Shown: positions 7,948 through 16,334 of the stretch, in pieces
Position numbering within the stretch: position 1 is the stretch's first letter
Layout of the letters: each line of letters opens with the position of its first letter
Assembly (NCBI RefSeq): GCF_000943555.1
Contig: NZ_JTDV01000003.1
Coordinates: 248,001 to 312,000, forward strand
Direction: 5' to 3'
Length of the DNA: 64,000 nucleotides
Source of the DNA: Neotamlana nanhaiensis
GTDB taxonomy: Bacteria > Bacteroidota > Bacteroidia > Flavobacteriales > Flavobacteriaceae
Translations under genes and position numbers: made by a program
The notes under the pieces: model-generated
What the model saw: only the letters and a program-made list of their open reading frames with translations
Told to the model about the DNA's origin: nothing
Databases searched by the model: none

Positions 7948-8059
7948 GGCGTAACTTCCGCGTAAGGGATAGCAGTGAAAAGCCCACAGCGAGGTACGAG
8001 CGCGGACTTGTAACGTATAGCCCGACCCCGACTCCGCCAAATCGGGTCGGGGGCACGCC
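7948..8059 (+). repeat. Structured intergenic element, family member 1
   Basis: A GC-rich 112-bp block closed by GGCGT (7948-7952) and ACGCC (8055-8059). Internal stems are TCCGCG (7957-7962) with CGCGGA (8001-8006), and CCCGACCC (8021-8028) with GGGTCGGG (8044-8051). It shares GCGTAAGGGATAG, AGCCCGACCC and a terminal ACGCCC with the inverted block at 24289-24366 (GCGTTAAGGATTG, AGCCTGACCC, AACGCCC). Similar blocks recur in Flavobacteriaceae genomes as I recall them. It could be a REP-like mobile palindrome or a structured RNA. It lies between the tRNA array and the 3' end of pepE. Confidence 0.7.
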
Positions 8060-8063
8060 CAAA

Positions 8064-8771
8064 TTATTTTAATTGGCTTAAGTTGGTTTTTGGAGCAACC
8101 TCGTATGGCGTTTTGTTATACTCGAATATTCGGGCGTGTAGGTTACCCATTAGTGTTATTTGGTTGCCTTTTACTTCTAGCCAACTGCCTTCGCGTAATC
8201 CTACAACGGGTGGTGTATTGTAAAAATGAAATTCTTTTATGCGTGTTTCTCGGGTTTCGCCCATGTGCTTGCTATTGGTGTCGGGATCGAGGTAATGCGG
8301 GTTTATATTAAACGGCATCAAGGCTAATGCATTAAAACTTGGCGGGTAAACAATGGGCATATCGTTTGTGGTTTTTATAGTAAGCCCGCAAATATTACTT
8401 CCTGCGCTGGTGCCTAAATATGGTGTGCCGTTTTTTACTGCATTTTGTAGTGGCGTTATTAAGTTATTTACGTAAAGTTGATTGGTTAAAACAAAGGTGT
8501 TGCCGCCGCCAGTAAAAATAGCTTCGGCTTGGGTTATGGCTTCGGTTGGGTTTGGGTAGGTGTGTAAACCTGTAACGGTTTTGTTTATTTTTTTAAATGC
8601 AGTGGCTACAATGTTTGTGTAATCGTCGTGAGTGATGCCGCCTGGGCGCGCGAACGGTATAAAAAGGATGTTGTTGGCATGTTTAAAATGTTCTTGTAAC
8701 GTTGGTAAAATATAGTCTAAATAAGTGCCGCCGTGTACGGTCGATGTACTGGCGAGTATAATGTTTTTCAT
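8064..8771 (-). CDS. pepE: Dipeptidase E (peptidase S51, alpha-aspartyl dipeptidase)
   Basis: Hydrolyses dipeptides with N-terminal aspartate in the cytoplasm. The 235 residues fit the family (about 229). The catalytic triad is in place: Ser122 in GTSAGSNI (a glutamine-amidotransferase-like nucleophile elbow using Ser instead of Cys), Asp137 in TTNDMPIV and His159 in NINPHYLD. The FTGGGNTFVL strand-loop is also conserved. There is no signal peptide. It is a single gene on the minus strand, with its 3' end facing the tRNA-Gly repeat array. Confidence 0.93.
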   Translation of the reverse strand: MKNIILASTSTVHGGTYLDYILPTLQEHFKHANNILFIPFARPGGITHDDYTNIVATAFKKINKTVTGLHTYPNPTEAITQAEAIFTGGGNTFVLTNQLYVNNLITPLQNAVKNGTPYLGTSAGSNICGLTIKTTNDMPIVYPPSFNALALMPFNINPHYLDPDTNSKHMGETRETRIKEFHFYNTPPVVGLREGSWLEVKGNQITLMGNLHARIFEYNKTPYEVAPKTNLSQLK

Positions 8772-8885
8772 ATAATTGCTTTTGGTGTAAACTTAATTAA
8801 TTATTGGTTTTAACAAAATATTACAGGACTTTTACCTTTTTTTTAAGATATAATTTGCGTAATTTAAGGTAGAAAAATTTTTAGT

Positions 8886-9686
8886 GTGAAATCAAAATTA
8901 CTTTTAATTATTGCGGTTGTTTTCCCGATGTTAATTTTTGCTCAGTCGGTTAAGCGTATTACGGTTACTGGCGTTATTTTATCGGAAGCTAACGACGTTG
9001 AAGCGGTTACTGTTTTTAATAAATCGGCAAGTCAAGGAACTATCACCGACGAGTTTGGGGTATTTACCATTAAGGTTGCTTTGCGCGATGTTATTGAAAT
9101 TTCTGCATTACAGTTTCAAACAGCTTCGGTTATTGTTGACGAGGACGTGATAAAAAATAAGACTTTAAAAATACAGTTAATAGAGCAAGTAAATCAATTA
9201 AGTGCTGTAACACTTAATTCTGGTTTGTCGGGATACTTGGAAACCGATATTGCTAATGTTAAAATGGTAACTTTAAAACCATTGGATGTTGGTAATATGG
9301 ATGCCTTAGCTATGAGTGAGGATAAAGCATTTGATAATAGCGTAATTCGAGATCATTTAACAGCAACATTAAACCCGAATGCCTTAAATTATTTGCCTGA
9401 TTTGGTTAAAATTATTGGACTGTTTGTAAAGCCTAAAGCTAAAAAGAAGAAAAATAATATAGAAGTAACCGAAACCAATTTACCTAACGATGTGCTAGAT
9501 GTTTATACGGTGGATTATTTAAACCAAACGTTTAATATTCCTGAAGAACAGGTGTCTGATTTTATTACACATTTAGAAACTAAAAACCTAGATGAAAACC
9601 TTTTAAAGCCCGAAAACGAAATACATTTATTAGAATTTTTATTTGCTGAAAGTAAATTGTTTTTAAACAAGAATGCGAAAAATTAA
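8886..9686 (+). CDS. Exported carboxypeptidase-regulatory-like domain protein
   Basis: Starts at GTG and has a signal peptide (residues 1-19, ending FAQ). Residues 24-110 resemble the CarboxypepD_reg-like beta-sandwich: a V-TGVIL strand, EAVTVFNKSASQGTITDEFGVFTI and VIEISALQFQT, the layout found at the N-terminus of many Bacteroidota outer-membrane proteins, but here without a TonB plug or barrel. The remaining 150 residues are not recognised. They contain a lysine run (KPKAKKKK) and a C-terminal helical part. The gene overlaps the next gene by 14 bp, so the two are translationally coupled. Periplasmic location is inferred. Confidence 0.75.
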   Translation: MKSKLLLIIAVVFPMLIFAQSVKRITVTGVILSEANDVEAVTVFNKSASQGTITDEFGVFTIKVALRDVIEISALQFQTASVIVDEDVIKNKTLKIQLIEQVNQLSAVTLNSGLSGYLETDIANVKMVTLKPLDVGNMDALAMSEDKAFDNSVIRDHLTATLNPNALNYLPDLVKIIGLFVKPKAKKKKNNIEVTETNLPNDVLDVYTVDYLNQTFNIPEEQVSDFITHLETKNLDENLLKPENEIHLLEFLFAESKLFLNKNAKN

Positions 9687-10479
9687 ATTGGGGTTTTTGT
9701 TACTAGCGCTTTGTAATTTTAGTATGGTTAAAGCGCAGTCTGTTGAAATTTTGGGTAGGGTTGAAAGTACTGCCGATGTTGAGAATATTCATGTAATTAA
9801 TAAAAACTTAAATCAGTTTACAATTACCAATGTGGTTGGCGAATTTAAAATAATGGCCAAACTTAACGATACCTTACAATTTTCGTCTATTCAGCATAAA
9901 CCGCACAGTGTAATAGTGACTTCAAGTATTATAAATTTAAGAGCTGTAAAAGTTTATTTAGAAGAGCAGGTAAACGAGTTAGACGAGGTTATGGTAGGTA
10001 ATTTTTTAACAGGCGATTTAATGTCGGATTTAAAAAATATTAAAGGTAAACCACCCATTAATTTTTACGACGTTGGCATACCAGGTTACACTGGTAAACC
10101 AGCAACACAAAGTGAACGTAGATTAGATGAAGCTTCAAAATTTAGTCCTAAGTTAAATGGTAATTCTATGGGCGGTGGTGGTTCGGTTTCAATTTTACCA
10201 GTTATAAATGCTATTACTGGACGAACAAAAATGCTTAAAAAGCGTGTGAAGATTGAAGAAAAGGAAGAACTCATGCAAAGTATAAAAGGGCGTGTAGCAA
10301 AAGATTTTTTTCTGTCGAATCCTTTAGATGAAAGTTTACACGTAGACTTCTTTTATTTTTGTGCAGACGACGAAAATTTTATTAAACGCTGTAAGCATAA
10401 AACCGATTTTGAGATTTTAGCATTTTTACGATATAAATACAAACAATATCAGCAAAACTTACAGGTTACTAAAAATTAG
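9673..10479 (+). CDS. Exported carboxypeptidase-regulatory-like domain protein, paralogue of the upstream gene
   Basis: A 268-residue protein with a signal peptide ending KAQS. The N-terminal domain is laid out like that of the preceding gene (EILGRVESTADVENIHVINK, FTITNVVGEFKI, LQFSSIQHKPHSVIV, then VYLEEQVNELDEVMV). The middle is low-complexity and glycine-rich (SMGGGGSV) and the C-terminus is helical and charged. It overlaps the upstream gene by 14 bp, suggesting a co-translated pair that arose by duplication. Neither the partner nor the function can be assigned. Confidence 0.75.
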   Translation: MRKIKLGFLLLALCNFSMVKAQSVEILGRVESTADVENIHVINKNLNQFTITNVVGEFKIMAKLNDTLQFSSIQHKPHSVIVTSSIINLRAVKVYLEEQVNELDEVMVGNFLTGDLMSDLKNIKGKPPINFYDVGIPGYTGKPATQSERRLDEASKFSPKLNGNSMGGGGSVSILPVINAITGRTKMLKKRVKIEEKEELMQSIKGRVAKDFFLSNPLDESLHVDFFYFCADDENFIKRCKHKTDFEILAFLRYKYKQYQQNLQVTKN

Positions 10480-10536
10480 AATTTTTTGGAACGTTTTTTG
10501 TTTTTTAATGCGTTACATTAGCGACAAATTTTATTT

Positions 10537-11040
10537 ATGAAAATAAACAAAGTACTTATTTTACTTAGTGTTTTTATGCTTTTATCGTTTACTACATGGC
10601 ATAAATATTACTTAAGTGTAACACAAGTAAATTATATACAAAGCAAAGAGGCTTTACAAATTACGTCTCGAATTTTTATAGATGATTTAGAGCAAGCCTT
10701 ACGTAAAAACTACGATAAATCTGTTACACTAACAGGTATAAACCAACCCGAGGCCGGTGATGTTTTAATTGAAAAATACCTAAATCAAAAATTTACATTA
10801 AAAGTTAACAACAATCCAACTACTTATCATTTTATTGGAAAGGAATACGATGGCGATATTGTACGTTGCTATTTAGAGGTTGAAAATGTGAAAAATATAA
10901 AAACACTCCATATTAGTAATACTATTTTGTTTGATGTTTACAAGGAGCAGCAAAATATTATTAAAACAAAAATAAACGGGAAACAAAAGAGCAAAGTACT
11001 CACTACTTCTAACAGGAGTTTCGTGTTAAATTTTAATTAA
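10537..11040 (+). CDS. DUF6702 family protein
   Basis: A 167-residue exported protein with a hydrophobic N-terminal segment (VLILLSVFMLLSF, about residues 6-18). The segment HKYYLSVTQVNYIQSKEALQIT followed by RIFIDDLEQALRK is characteristic of the Bacteroidota family I know as DUF6702. This family often lies directly upstream of an M1-type peptidase gene, as here (110 bp). The function is unknown. The mature protein is beta-rich with a basic C-terminus. Periplasmic or inner-membrane-anchored location is inferred. Confidence 0.7.
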   Translation: MKINKVLILLSVFMLLSFTTWHKYYLSVTQVNYIQSKEALQITSRIFIDDLEQALRKNYDKSVTLTGINQPEAGDVLIEKYLNQKFTLKVNNNPTTYHFIGKEYDGDIVRCYLEVENVKNIKTLHISNTILFDVYKEQQNIIKTKINGKQKSKVLTTSNRSFVLNFN

Positions 11041-11149
11041 AAAGCAGTTCAAACGATGAAAATTTATTAATTTCAGGCGTTTTTAGTTACAATAATTTAA
11101 CTTATTTTAGCCGAAATTCAAAAATCATTAAAAATTCAAAAAACTAACA

Positions 11150-13402
11150 ATGAAAAAACTAGCTTATTTACTGTTTTCATTTGTTGTTGTGTCTTCTAGT
11201 TTATTTGCACAAGAACAAGCGAAGCCACAAGGTCATACCGACCAAAACAAGTTCAGACAATTAAAAGATGTATTGGCCACACCAAACGAAACCAGAACGG
11301 CATCTGGTGCTCCAGGTTATGCCTATACGCAACAAAAGGTGGATTATGTTATGGATATTCGTTTAGATGAAAACAACGATAAGATTTTTGGAGAAGAAAA
11401 TATAACCTATCACAATAACTCTAAAGATCATTTAGAGTATTTATGGTTGCAATTAGACCAAAATATGCGTGCTAAAGACTCGAAAACGCCCGATGCAAAT
11501 TCAGAGAGTTTTCGATCGCCTTTTAATGGGCCACAATCATTTACAAAATCTAATTTAAAAGATAGATTTGATGGTGGTTTTAATATAGAATATGTTAAAA
11601 ACGAAAACGGTTCGGCATTATCCCATACTATCAATCGTACGATGATGCGTATAAACCTATCGAAACCTTTAGCTCCAGGTGAGGTGTTTAAATTCAGCAT
11701 TAAATGGTGGTATAATATTAACGATATTAATGTTGATGGTGGTCGTTCTGGTTTAGAAACTTTTCCAGATGGAAACAAAAACTACACTATTGCTCAGTTT
11801 TTCCCACGTTTATGTGTTTACGATAATGTTGAAGGATGGCAAAACATGCAATTTTGGGGGCGTAGCGAATTCGCCTTAGAGTTTGGCGATTACGATGTTA
11901 AAATTACGGCACCTGCCGATCATATTTTAGAAGCTACAGGAGAATTACAAAACCCTAAAGATGTTTATACTAAAGAACAATTAAAGCGTTTTGCAAAAGC
12001 AGAAAAAGCCTTTACCGATCCTGTTTTTATTGTAACACAAGAAGAAGCTGAGGTTAACGAAAAGGGTAGAAGCTCTAAAACTAAAACCTGGCACTTTACC
12101 GCTAACAATGTTCGCGATTATGCTTTTGCTTCATCAAGAAAATATATTTACGATGCTATGGCCGTTAATATTAATGGTAAAACCGTAATGGCTATTTCAT
12201 TATATCCAAAAGAAGGTAACCCGCTTTGGGAAGAGCATTCAACTCGTGTTGTTGCCAATACTTTAGAGGAATATTCAAAATTAACCTTCGATTACCCATA
12301 TAGCAAAGCTATTTCTGTACACTCAGAAAGACAAGGTATGGAGTACCCAATGATTTGTTTTAACTACGGGCGTCCTAACGAAGATGGAACATATTCAGAG
12401 CGACTTAAACGCGGTATGATTGGGGTAATTACCCACGAGGTTGGGCACAACTTTTTCCCAATGATTGTAAATAGTGATGAGCGCCAATGGACGTGGATGG
12501 ACGAGGGTTTAAACTCGTTTGTTGAAACTTTAGCCGAGTTAGATTACGACCCTAATTTTATTACGGGTAACTTACCAAAAGATATTGTGCCTTACATGGG
12601 CGGCGATCAAAATTACATCTCGCCAATAATGTCTCAAGGAGATTACGTTTATCAATTTGGACCAAATGCATATACAAAGCCTGCAGCTGGTTTATACATG
12701 CTACGCCAAACCATTATGGGGCCAGAATTATTCGATTTTGCGTTTAGAACCTATTCACAACGTTGGATGTTTAAACACCCAACACCTGAAGATTTCTTTA
12801 GATCGATGGAAGATGCTTCGGGTATGGATTTAGATTGGTTCTGGAGAGGATGGTTTTACACTACCGATTATACCGATATTGGTATGAAAGAAGTTAAAGA
12901 ATATTATTTAACCGATAAGCCAACAGAGCAAGCCAAAGAACAGGCTAAGCGATACAATATGAATCTTGAAGAGTATGATGGTAAATTAATTTATTACGCT
13001 GAAGCAGAAAATGGTGTGGTACCAAGTGATGCTAAAAATCCGTCAGACTTCGCCGTGTTAAACGATTATTTAGCGACCTTATCAGCTGAACAAAAAGCAA
13101 CGTTAAAAGCTGCTCCAAAACATTTTTATGAAGTTACTTTCGAGAAACCAGGCGGACTCGTAATGCCTATCATTTTAGAAATTACTTACGAAGATGGTAC
13201 TAAAGAGCGTAAAACATTCCCAGCTCAAATATGGAGATATAACGACAAAGAGGTCACTAAAGTTTTTAAAACAGAAAAAGCAATTACAGGTTTTGTAATT
13301 GATCCAGATTTAGAAACTGCCGATGTTGATACATCAAATAACGCTTGGCCAAGAGAAGAAAAAAATAACTTCGATAAGTTTAAGGAACAAGTAAAAGAAT
13401 AA
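11150..13402 (+). CDS. Exported M1-family metallopeptidase
   Basis: A 750-residue zinc aminopeptidase-like protein with a signal peptide (about 1-20, ending FAQ). The zinc site is HEVGH at 429-433 with the third ligand Glu452 in WTWMDEGLNSF, the standard HExxH-18-E spacing. An upstream beta-sandwich (residues 60-290) resembles the M1 N-terminal domain, and the exopeptidase GxMEN motif appears in altered form as QGMEYPMI. The C-terminal 150 residues form an extra beta domain. No type IX sorting domain is seen, so it is probably periplasmic or outer-membrane-associated. A strong terminator follows. Confidence 0.92.
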   Translation: MKKLAYLLFSFVVVSSSLFAQEQAKPQGHTDQNKFRQLKDVLATPNETRTASGAPGYAYTQQKVDYVMDIRLDENNDKIFGEENITYHNNSKDHLEYLWLQLDQNMRAKDSKTPDANSESFRSPFNGPQSFTKSNLKDRFDGGFNIEYVKNENGSALSHTINRTMMRINLSKPLAPGEVFKFSIKWWYNINDINVDGGRSGLETFPDGNKNYTIAQFFPRLCVYDNVEGWQNMQFWGRSEFALEFGDYDVKITAPADHILEATGELQNPKDVYTKEQLKRFAKAEKAFTDPVFIVTQEEAEVNEKGRSSKTKTWHFTANNVRDYAFASSRKYIYDAMAVNINGKTVMAISLYPKEGNPLWEEHSTRVVANTLEEYSKLTFDYPYSKAISVHSERQGMEYPMICFNYGRPNEDGTYSERLKRGMIGVITHEVGHNFFPMIVNSDERQWTWMDEGLNSFVETLAELDYDPNFITGNLPKDIVPYMGGDQNYISPIMSQGDYVYQFGPNAYTKPAAGLYMLRQTIMGPELFDFAFRTYSQRWMFKHPTPEDFFRSMEDASGMDLDWFWRGWFYTTDYTDIGMKEVKEYYLTDKPTEQAKEQAKRYNMNLEEYDGKLIYYAEAENGVVPSDAKNPSDFAVLNDYLATLSAEQKATLKAAPKHFYEVTFEKPGGLVMPIILEITYEDGTKERKTFPAQIWRYNDKEVTKVFKTEKAITGFVIDPDLETADVDTSNNAWPREEKNNFDKFKEQVKE

Positions 13403-13422
13403 TAAATTCTTAAATATTTTTT

Positions 13423-13453
13423 AAAGCCGATTAATTTTAATCGGCTTTTTTTA
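13423..13453 (+). terminator. Intrinsic terminator after the M1 peptidase gene
   Basis: AAAGCCGATTAA and TTAATCGGCTTT form a perfect long stem with a two-base centre, followed by a T run. Confidence 0.9.
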
Positions 13454-13484
13454 TTCTAACAAAAACAACACGTATATTTGTATC

Positions 13485-13772
13485 GTGATACAGCAACCTA
13501 CATTATTATTTATTAGCGGACCAGAAATAGCATTCATTCTTTTTATTGCTATAATGGTTTTTGGTGCCGATAAACTTCCAGAAATTGCACGTGGTTTAGG
13601 GAAAGGCATGCGCACTTTAAAAGATGCCACAAACGATATTAAACACGAAATTACCAAAACCGCCGAAAACAATGGTATAGACACCAGTGTAGCATCGGAT
13701 GTAAAAAAGGAACTTGAGAAGGTAAAAGATGATCTTGAGGACTTTACGGGCTCGGTAAAACGGAATATTTAG
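13485..13772 (+). CDS. tatA: Twin-arginine translocase subunit TatA/TatB
   Basis: A 95-residue membrane protein of the Tat pathway, which exports folded proteins. It has a short N-terminal membrane helix (EIAFILFIAIMVF), the hinge FGADKLPEIARGLGKG, and an amphipathic helix (MRTLKDATNDIKHE) followed by a charged tail, the standard TatA layout. The start is GTG at 13485. A TATATTTG sequence lies at 13473-13480, only 4 bp before the GTG. If that is the promoter the mRNA would be nearly leaderless, but no -33 box accompanies it. No tatC lies nearby. Confidence 0.92.
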   Translation: MIQQPTLLFISGPEIAFILFIAIMVFGADKLPEIARGLGKGMRTLKDATNDIKHEITKTAENNGIDTSVASDVKKELEKVKDDLEDFTGSVKRNI

Positions 13773-13779
13773 TCGTTTA

Positions 13780-13872
13780 TCTATTCGTCGATGTGTATTT
13801 CATCTATTAATCAGTTACATAAAGCTTTTTATCGAGTTTATTGTTGCGATTCTTACTTTAAAAATAAATTTG
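13780..13872 (+). promoter_or_regulatory. Promoter and upstream element of the first TPR hybrid kinase
   Basis: TTG (13844-13846), an 18-bp spacer and TAAATTTG (13865-13872) form a good -33/-7 promoter. Some 50 bp upstream lies TCTATTCGTCGAT (13780-13792), which is repeated exactly before the next paralogous kinase. A second TCGA core is at 13832-13835. Confidence 0.6.
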
Positions 13873-13904
13873 AAGTACCAAATCACTATTAATAAACCTA
13901 CAAA

Positions 13905-16193
13905 ATGAAAGCAGCCCTACTTTATTGTTTTCTATTCTTTTCTATGCTATCTTTTGGAAAAGAGGAACGCGAAATTATCAAAGACATTGATAATATTAAT
14001 TCTTCGGCAACGCAATATCTTGAAAATAAACATATTGTTAATGCCTTTAAAGAATTTGTTCTAGCCAAAAAACTATCAGACTCAATTCAAGACCACTATG
14101 GTAGTGCTTTAGCAAATTTCAATATTGGAAATATTTATAATTTAATGGAGAATTACGATTCGGCAAAATCGTATTACAAATCTACTCTCGAATCTTTGGT
14201 TAATTTAAACGACAACTATTTGTTGGCAAGCACCTATTTAAATTTAGCAAAAATTCATACCAAAGAATTTAACTATGCAAAGGCAACTTATTATTTTAAT
14301 GAAACTTTAAAATTTGCTAAAAATTATGCTACATTAAGTCATGCTGAAAGTAAAAAAACCGAGCAAGTTTATTTTGAAGCACAATTAAATTTATGCGACT
14401 TGCTTATTTCTAAAGGCGATTTAGAAGCGGCATTAATTAGTTTATTAAAAATAAAATCGAACTTAGAAACTAAAAAAATAGATAAATATTATTTAGGGTA
14501 TTATTATTATGTGTTTGGTATTTATTATGCCAAAAAAGAGTTGTTTAACAATGCCATTGAAAATTTTAGAAAGGCCATTCCGTTTTTTGAAAACAATACG
14601 CAAAACTTACCATTATTAAGTAAGGTTTACATGCAATTATCTATGGCTTTGGCAAAATCGGGTAAAAGTACCGAGGCGTATTTAACCTTGTTGGAACATA
14701 ATAAGTACAAGGATGAATTAGATAGTAAAAAGAAAAATCAACAAGATTTACTTACTAAATCAAAATTTTTAATTGAAGATTATAAAACAAATGCCGAAAA
14801 AGCTAATGCCGAAAAGTTACAGCAGATGCAAGTGGCCGATAAGTTTAAAAAAATTAACATTGCTATAATTATTACCTTAGTTTTACTGTTATTTTCTGTT
14901 GCGATAATTTATAGCAATTACCTGTCTAAACGTAAATTAAGTAATACACTTGAAGCAAAGAATAGCGAACTTGAAATAGCTAAGAATAAAGCTGTAAAAA
15001 CGGCCGAATTAAAAAGTAAATTCATATCAAACGTTTCTCACGAGTTAAGAACACCTCTTTACGGTGTGGTAGGTATTACATCGCTATTATTAGAAAAAAA
15101 CGATTTAAATGTTGCCGATAAAAAATACTTAAATTCCTTAAAGTATTCTGGCGATTATTTGTTAAATCTTATTAACGATATTTTACAGGTTAGTAAAATG
15201 GAAGCTCAAAAAGTTGAAATTAAAAATGTTTCGGTAAACTTATCAGAAATGTTAAACAACATTGTAAATACATTTAGCTACCGTTTAGAAGAAACTAATA
15301 ACAAACTACAATTAAATATTGATAGTTACGTACCACATTTTATAAAGTGCGATAAAGTACGATTGTCTCAAATTTTAATTAACCTAATTGGTAATAGCGT
15401 AAAATTTACATCTAACGGTATTATTAAATTAAATGTAGTATTGTTAAGTAAAAACGATAACAAAGTAGGACTTCGTTTTGAAGTTGAAGATAATGGTATT
15501 GGTATACCGAAAGAGAAATTCGATACAATTTTTGAAAACTTCTCGCAAATTGAAGAAAGTAATTTAAATTATCAAGGTACTGGGTTAGGGCTTTCAATTA
15601 CTAAAAATTTAGTAAACTTGTTTGGAGGTGATATTAAATTAGAGAGCGAAGTTAATGTAGGTACCAAAATAAGCTTCGAACTTAATTTTGATTTAGATAA
15701 TTTAAATACAGTTAAGAAACCTGAAGCTAAATCGGTTAAAAATAATGCCGTTAATAAAGAAAATGGTATTAAAATTTTAGTAGCCGAAGACAATAAAATT
15801 AATCAAGTAGTTACTAGAAGTTTATTAACAAAACAGGGTTATAGTTGCACAATTGTCGATAATGGCCAAAAAGCCTTAGAAGAAATACGCAATAACCATT
15901 ACGATTTAGTTTTAATGGATATTAATATGCCAATAATGAATGGTAATGAAGCTACAAAAGCCGTAAGACGTTTTAATTCCGAAATTCCAATAATAGCGCT
16001 TACTGCTGCCGATATTGAAGATATAAGTAAAAATTGTAAAGACATTGGTTTTAACGATTATATTATTAAACCTTTTGATAATTACGAGTTCTTTCAAGTT
16101 ATTTCAGAAAACATTCAAAAGACTAATGTAGCTAAAGTTAAAACGGTAGAATCTCAAGGTAACGCTAATTTAAGAGTCGTAAAGGCTTCATAA
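13905..16193 (+). CDS. TPR-containing hybrid sensor histidine kinase/response regulator (paralogue 1)
   Basis: A 762-residue membrane signalling protein. The order is signal peptide (1-18), periplasmic TPR repeats (about 40-285), membrane helix (about 317-338), coiled coil, HisKA with phospho-acceptor His379 in NVSHELRTPLYGV, HATPase with N-box LSQILINLIGNSVKFT and G-boxes VEDNGIGIP and GTGLGLSI, and a C-terminal receiver with AEDNKINQ and phospho-acceptor Asp672 in LMDINMPIMNG. There is no DNA-binding output, so it must pass phosphate to another protein or act through the receiver. It is about 140 bp from a close paralogue, with which it shares domain order throughout, indicating tandem duplication. 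The signal is unknown. Confidence 0.93.
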   Translation: MKAALLYCFLFFSMLSFGKEEREIIKDIDNINSSATQYLENKHIVNAFKEFVLAKKLSDSIQDHYGSALANFNIGNIYNLMENYDSAKSYYKSTLESLVNLNDNYLLASTYLNLAKIHTKEFNYAKATYYFNETLKFAKNYATLSHAESKKTEQVYFEAQLNLCDLLISKGDLEAALISLLKIKSNLETKKIDKYYLGYYYYVFGIYYAKKELFNNAIENFRKAIPFFENNTQNLPLLSKVYMQLSMALAKSGKSTEAYLTLLEHNKYKDELDSKKKNQQDLLTKSKFLIEDYKTNAEKANAEKLQQMQVADKFKKINIAIIITLVLLLFSVAIIYSNYLSKRKLSNTLEAKNSELEIAKNKAVKTAELKSKFISNVSHELRTPLYGVVGITSLLLEKNDLNVADKKYLNSLKYSGDYLLNLINDILQVSKMEAQKVEIKNVSVNLSEMLNNIVNTFSYRLEETNNKLQLNIDSYVPHFIKCDKVRLSQILINLIGNSVKFTSNGIIKLNVVLLSKNDNKVGLRFEVEDNGIGIPKEKFDTIFENFSQIEESNLNYQGTGLGLSITKNLVNLFGGDIKLESEVNVGTKISFELNFDLDNLNTVKKPEAKSVKNNAVNKENGIKILVAEDNKINQVVTRSLLTKQGYSCTIVDNGQKALEEIRNNHYDLVLMDINMPIMNGNEATKAVRRFNSEIPIIALTAADIEDISKNCKDIGFNDYIIKPFDNYEFFQVISENIQKTNVAKVKTVESQGNANLRVVKAS

Positions 16194-16220
16194 GTAACTA
16201 AAACTGTAAAATTAACAATT

Positions 16221-16311
16221 TCTATTCGTCGATAATAAACTTCGTTTAACAGGTATTAAACTCTCAATTGTCGATTATTTGTAATGGAAGTATTTCATAG
16301 CTCTATTTTTG
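16221..16311 (+). promoter_or_regulatory. Promoter and upstream element of the second TPR hybrid kinase
   Basis: TTTG (16278-16281), a 22-bp spacer and TATTTTTG (16304-16311) form a plausible promoter. TCTATTCGTCGAT at 16221-16233 is identical to the element at 13780-13792 and sits at nearly the same distance from the -33 box. TCGATTAT at 16271-16278 abuts the -33 box. Confidence 0.55.
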
Positions 16312-16334
16312 TATAGATTTAATTTTATACTGCT

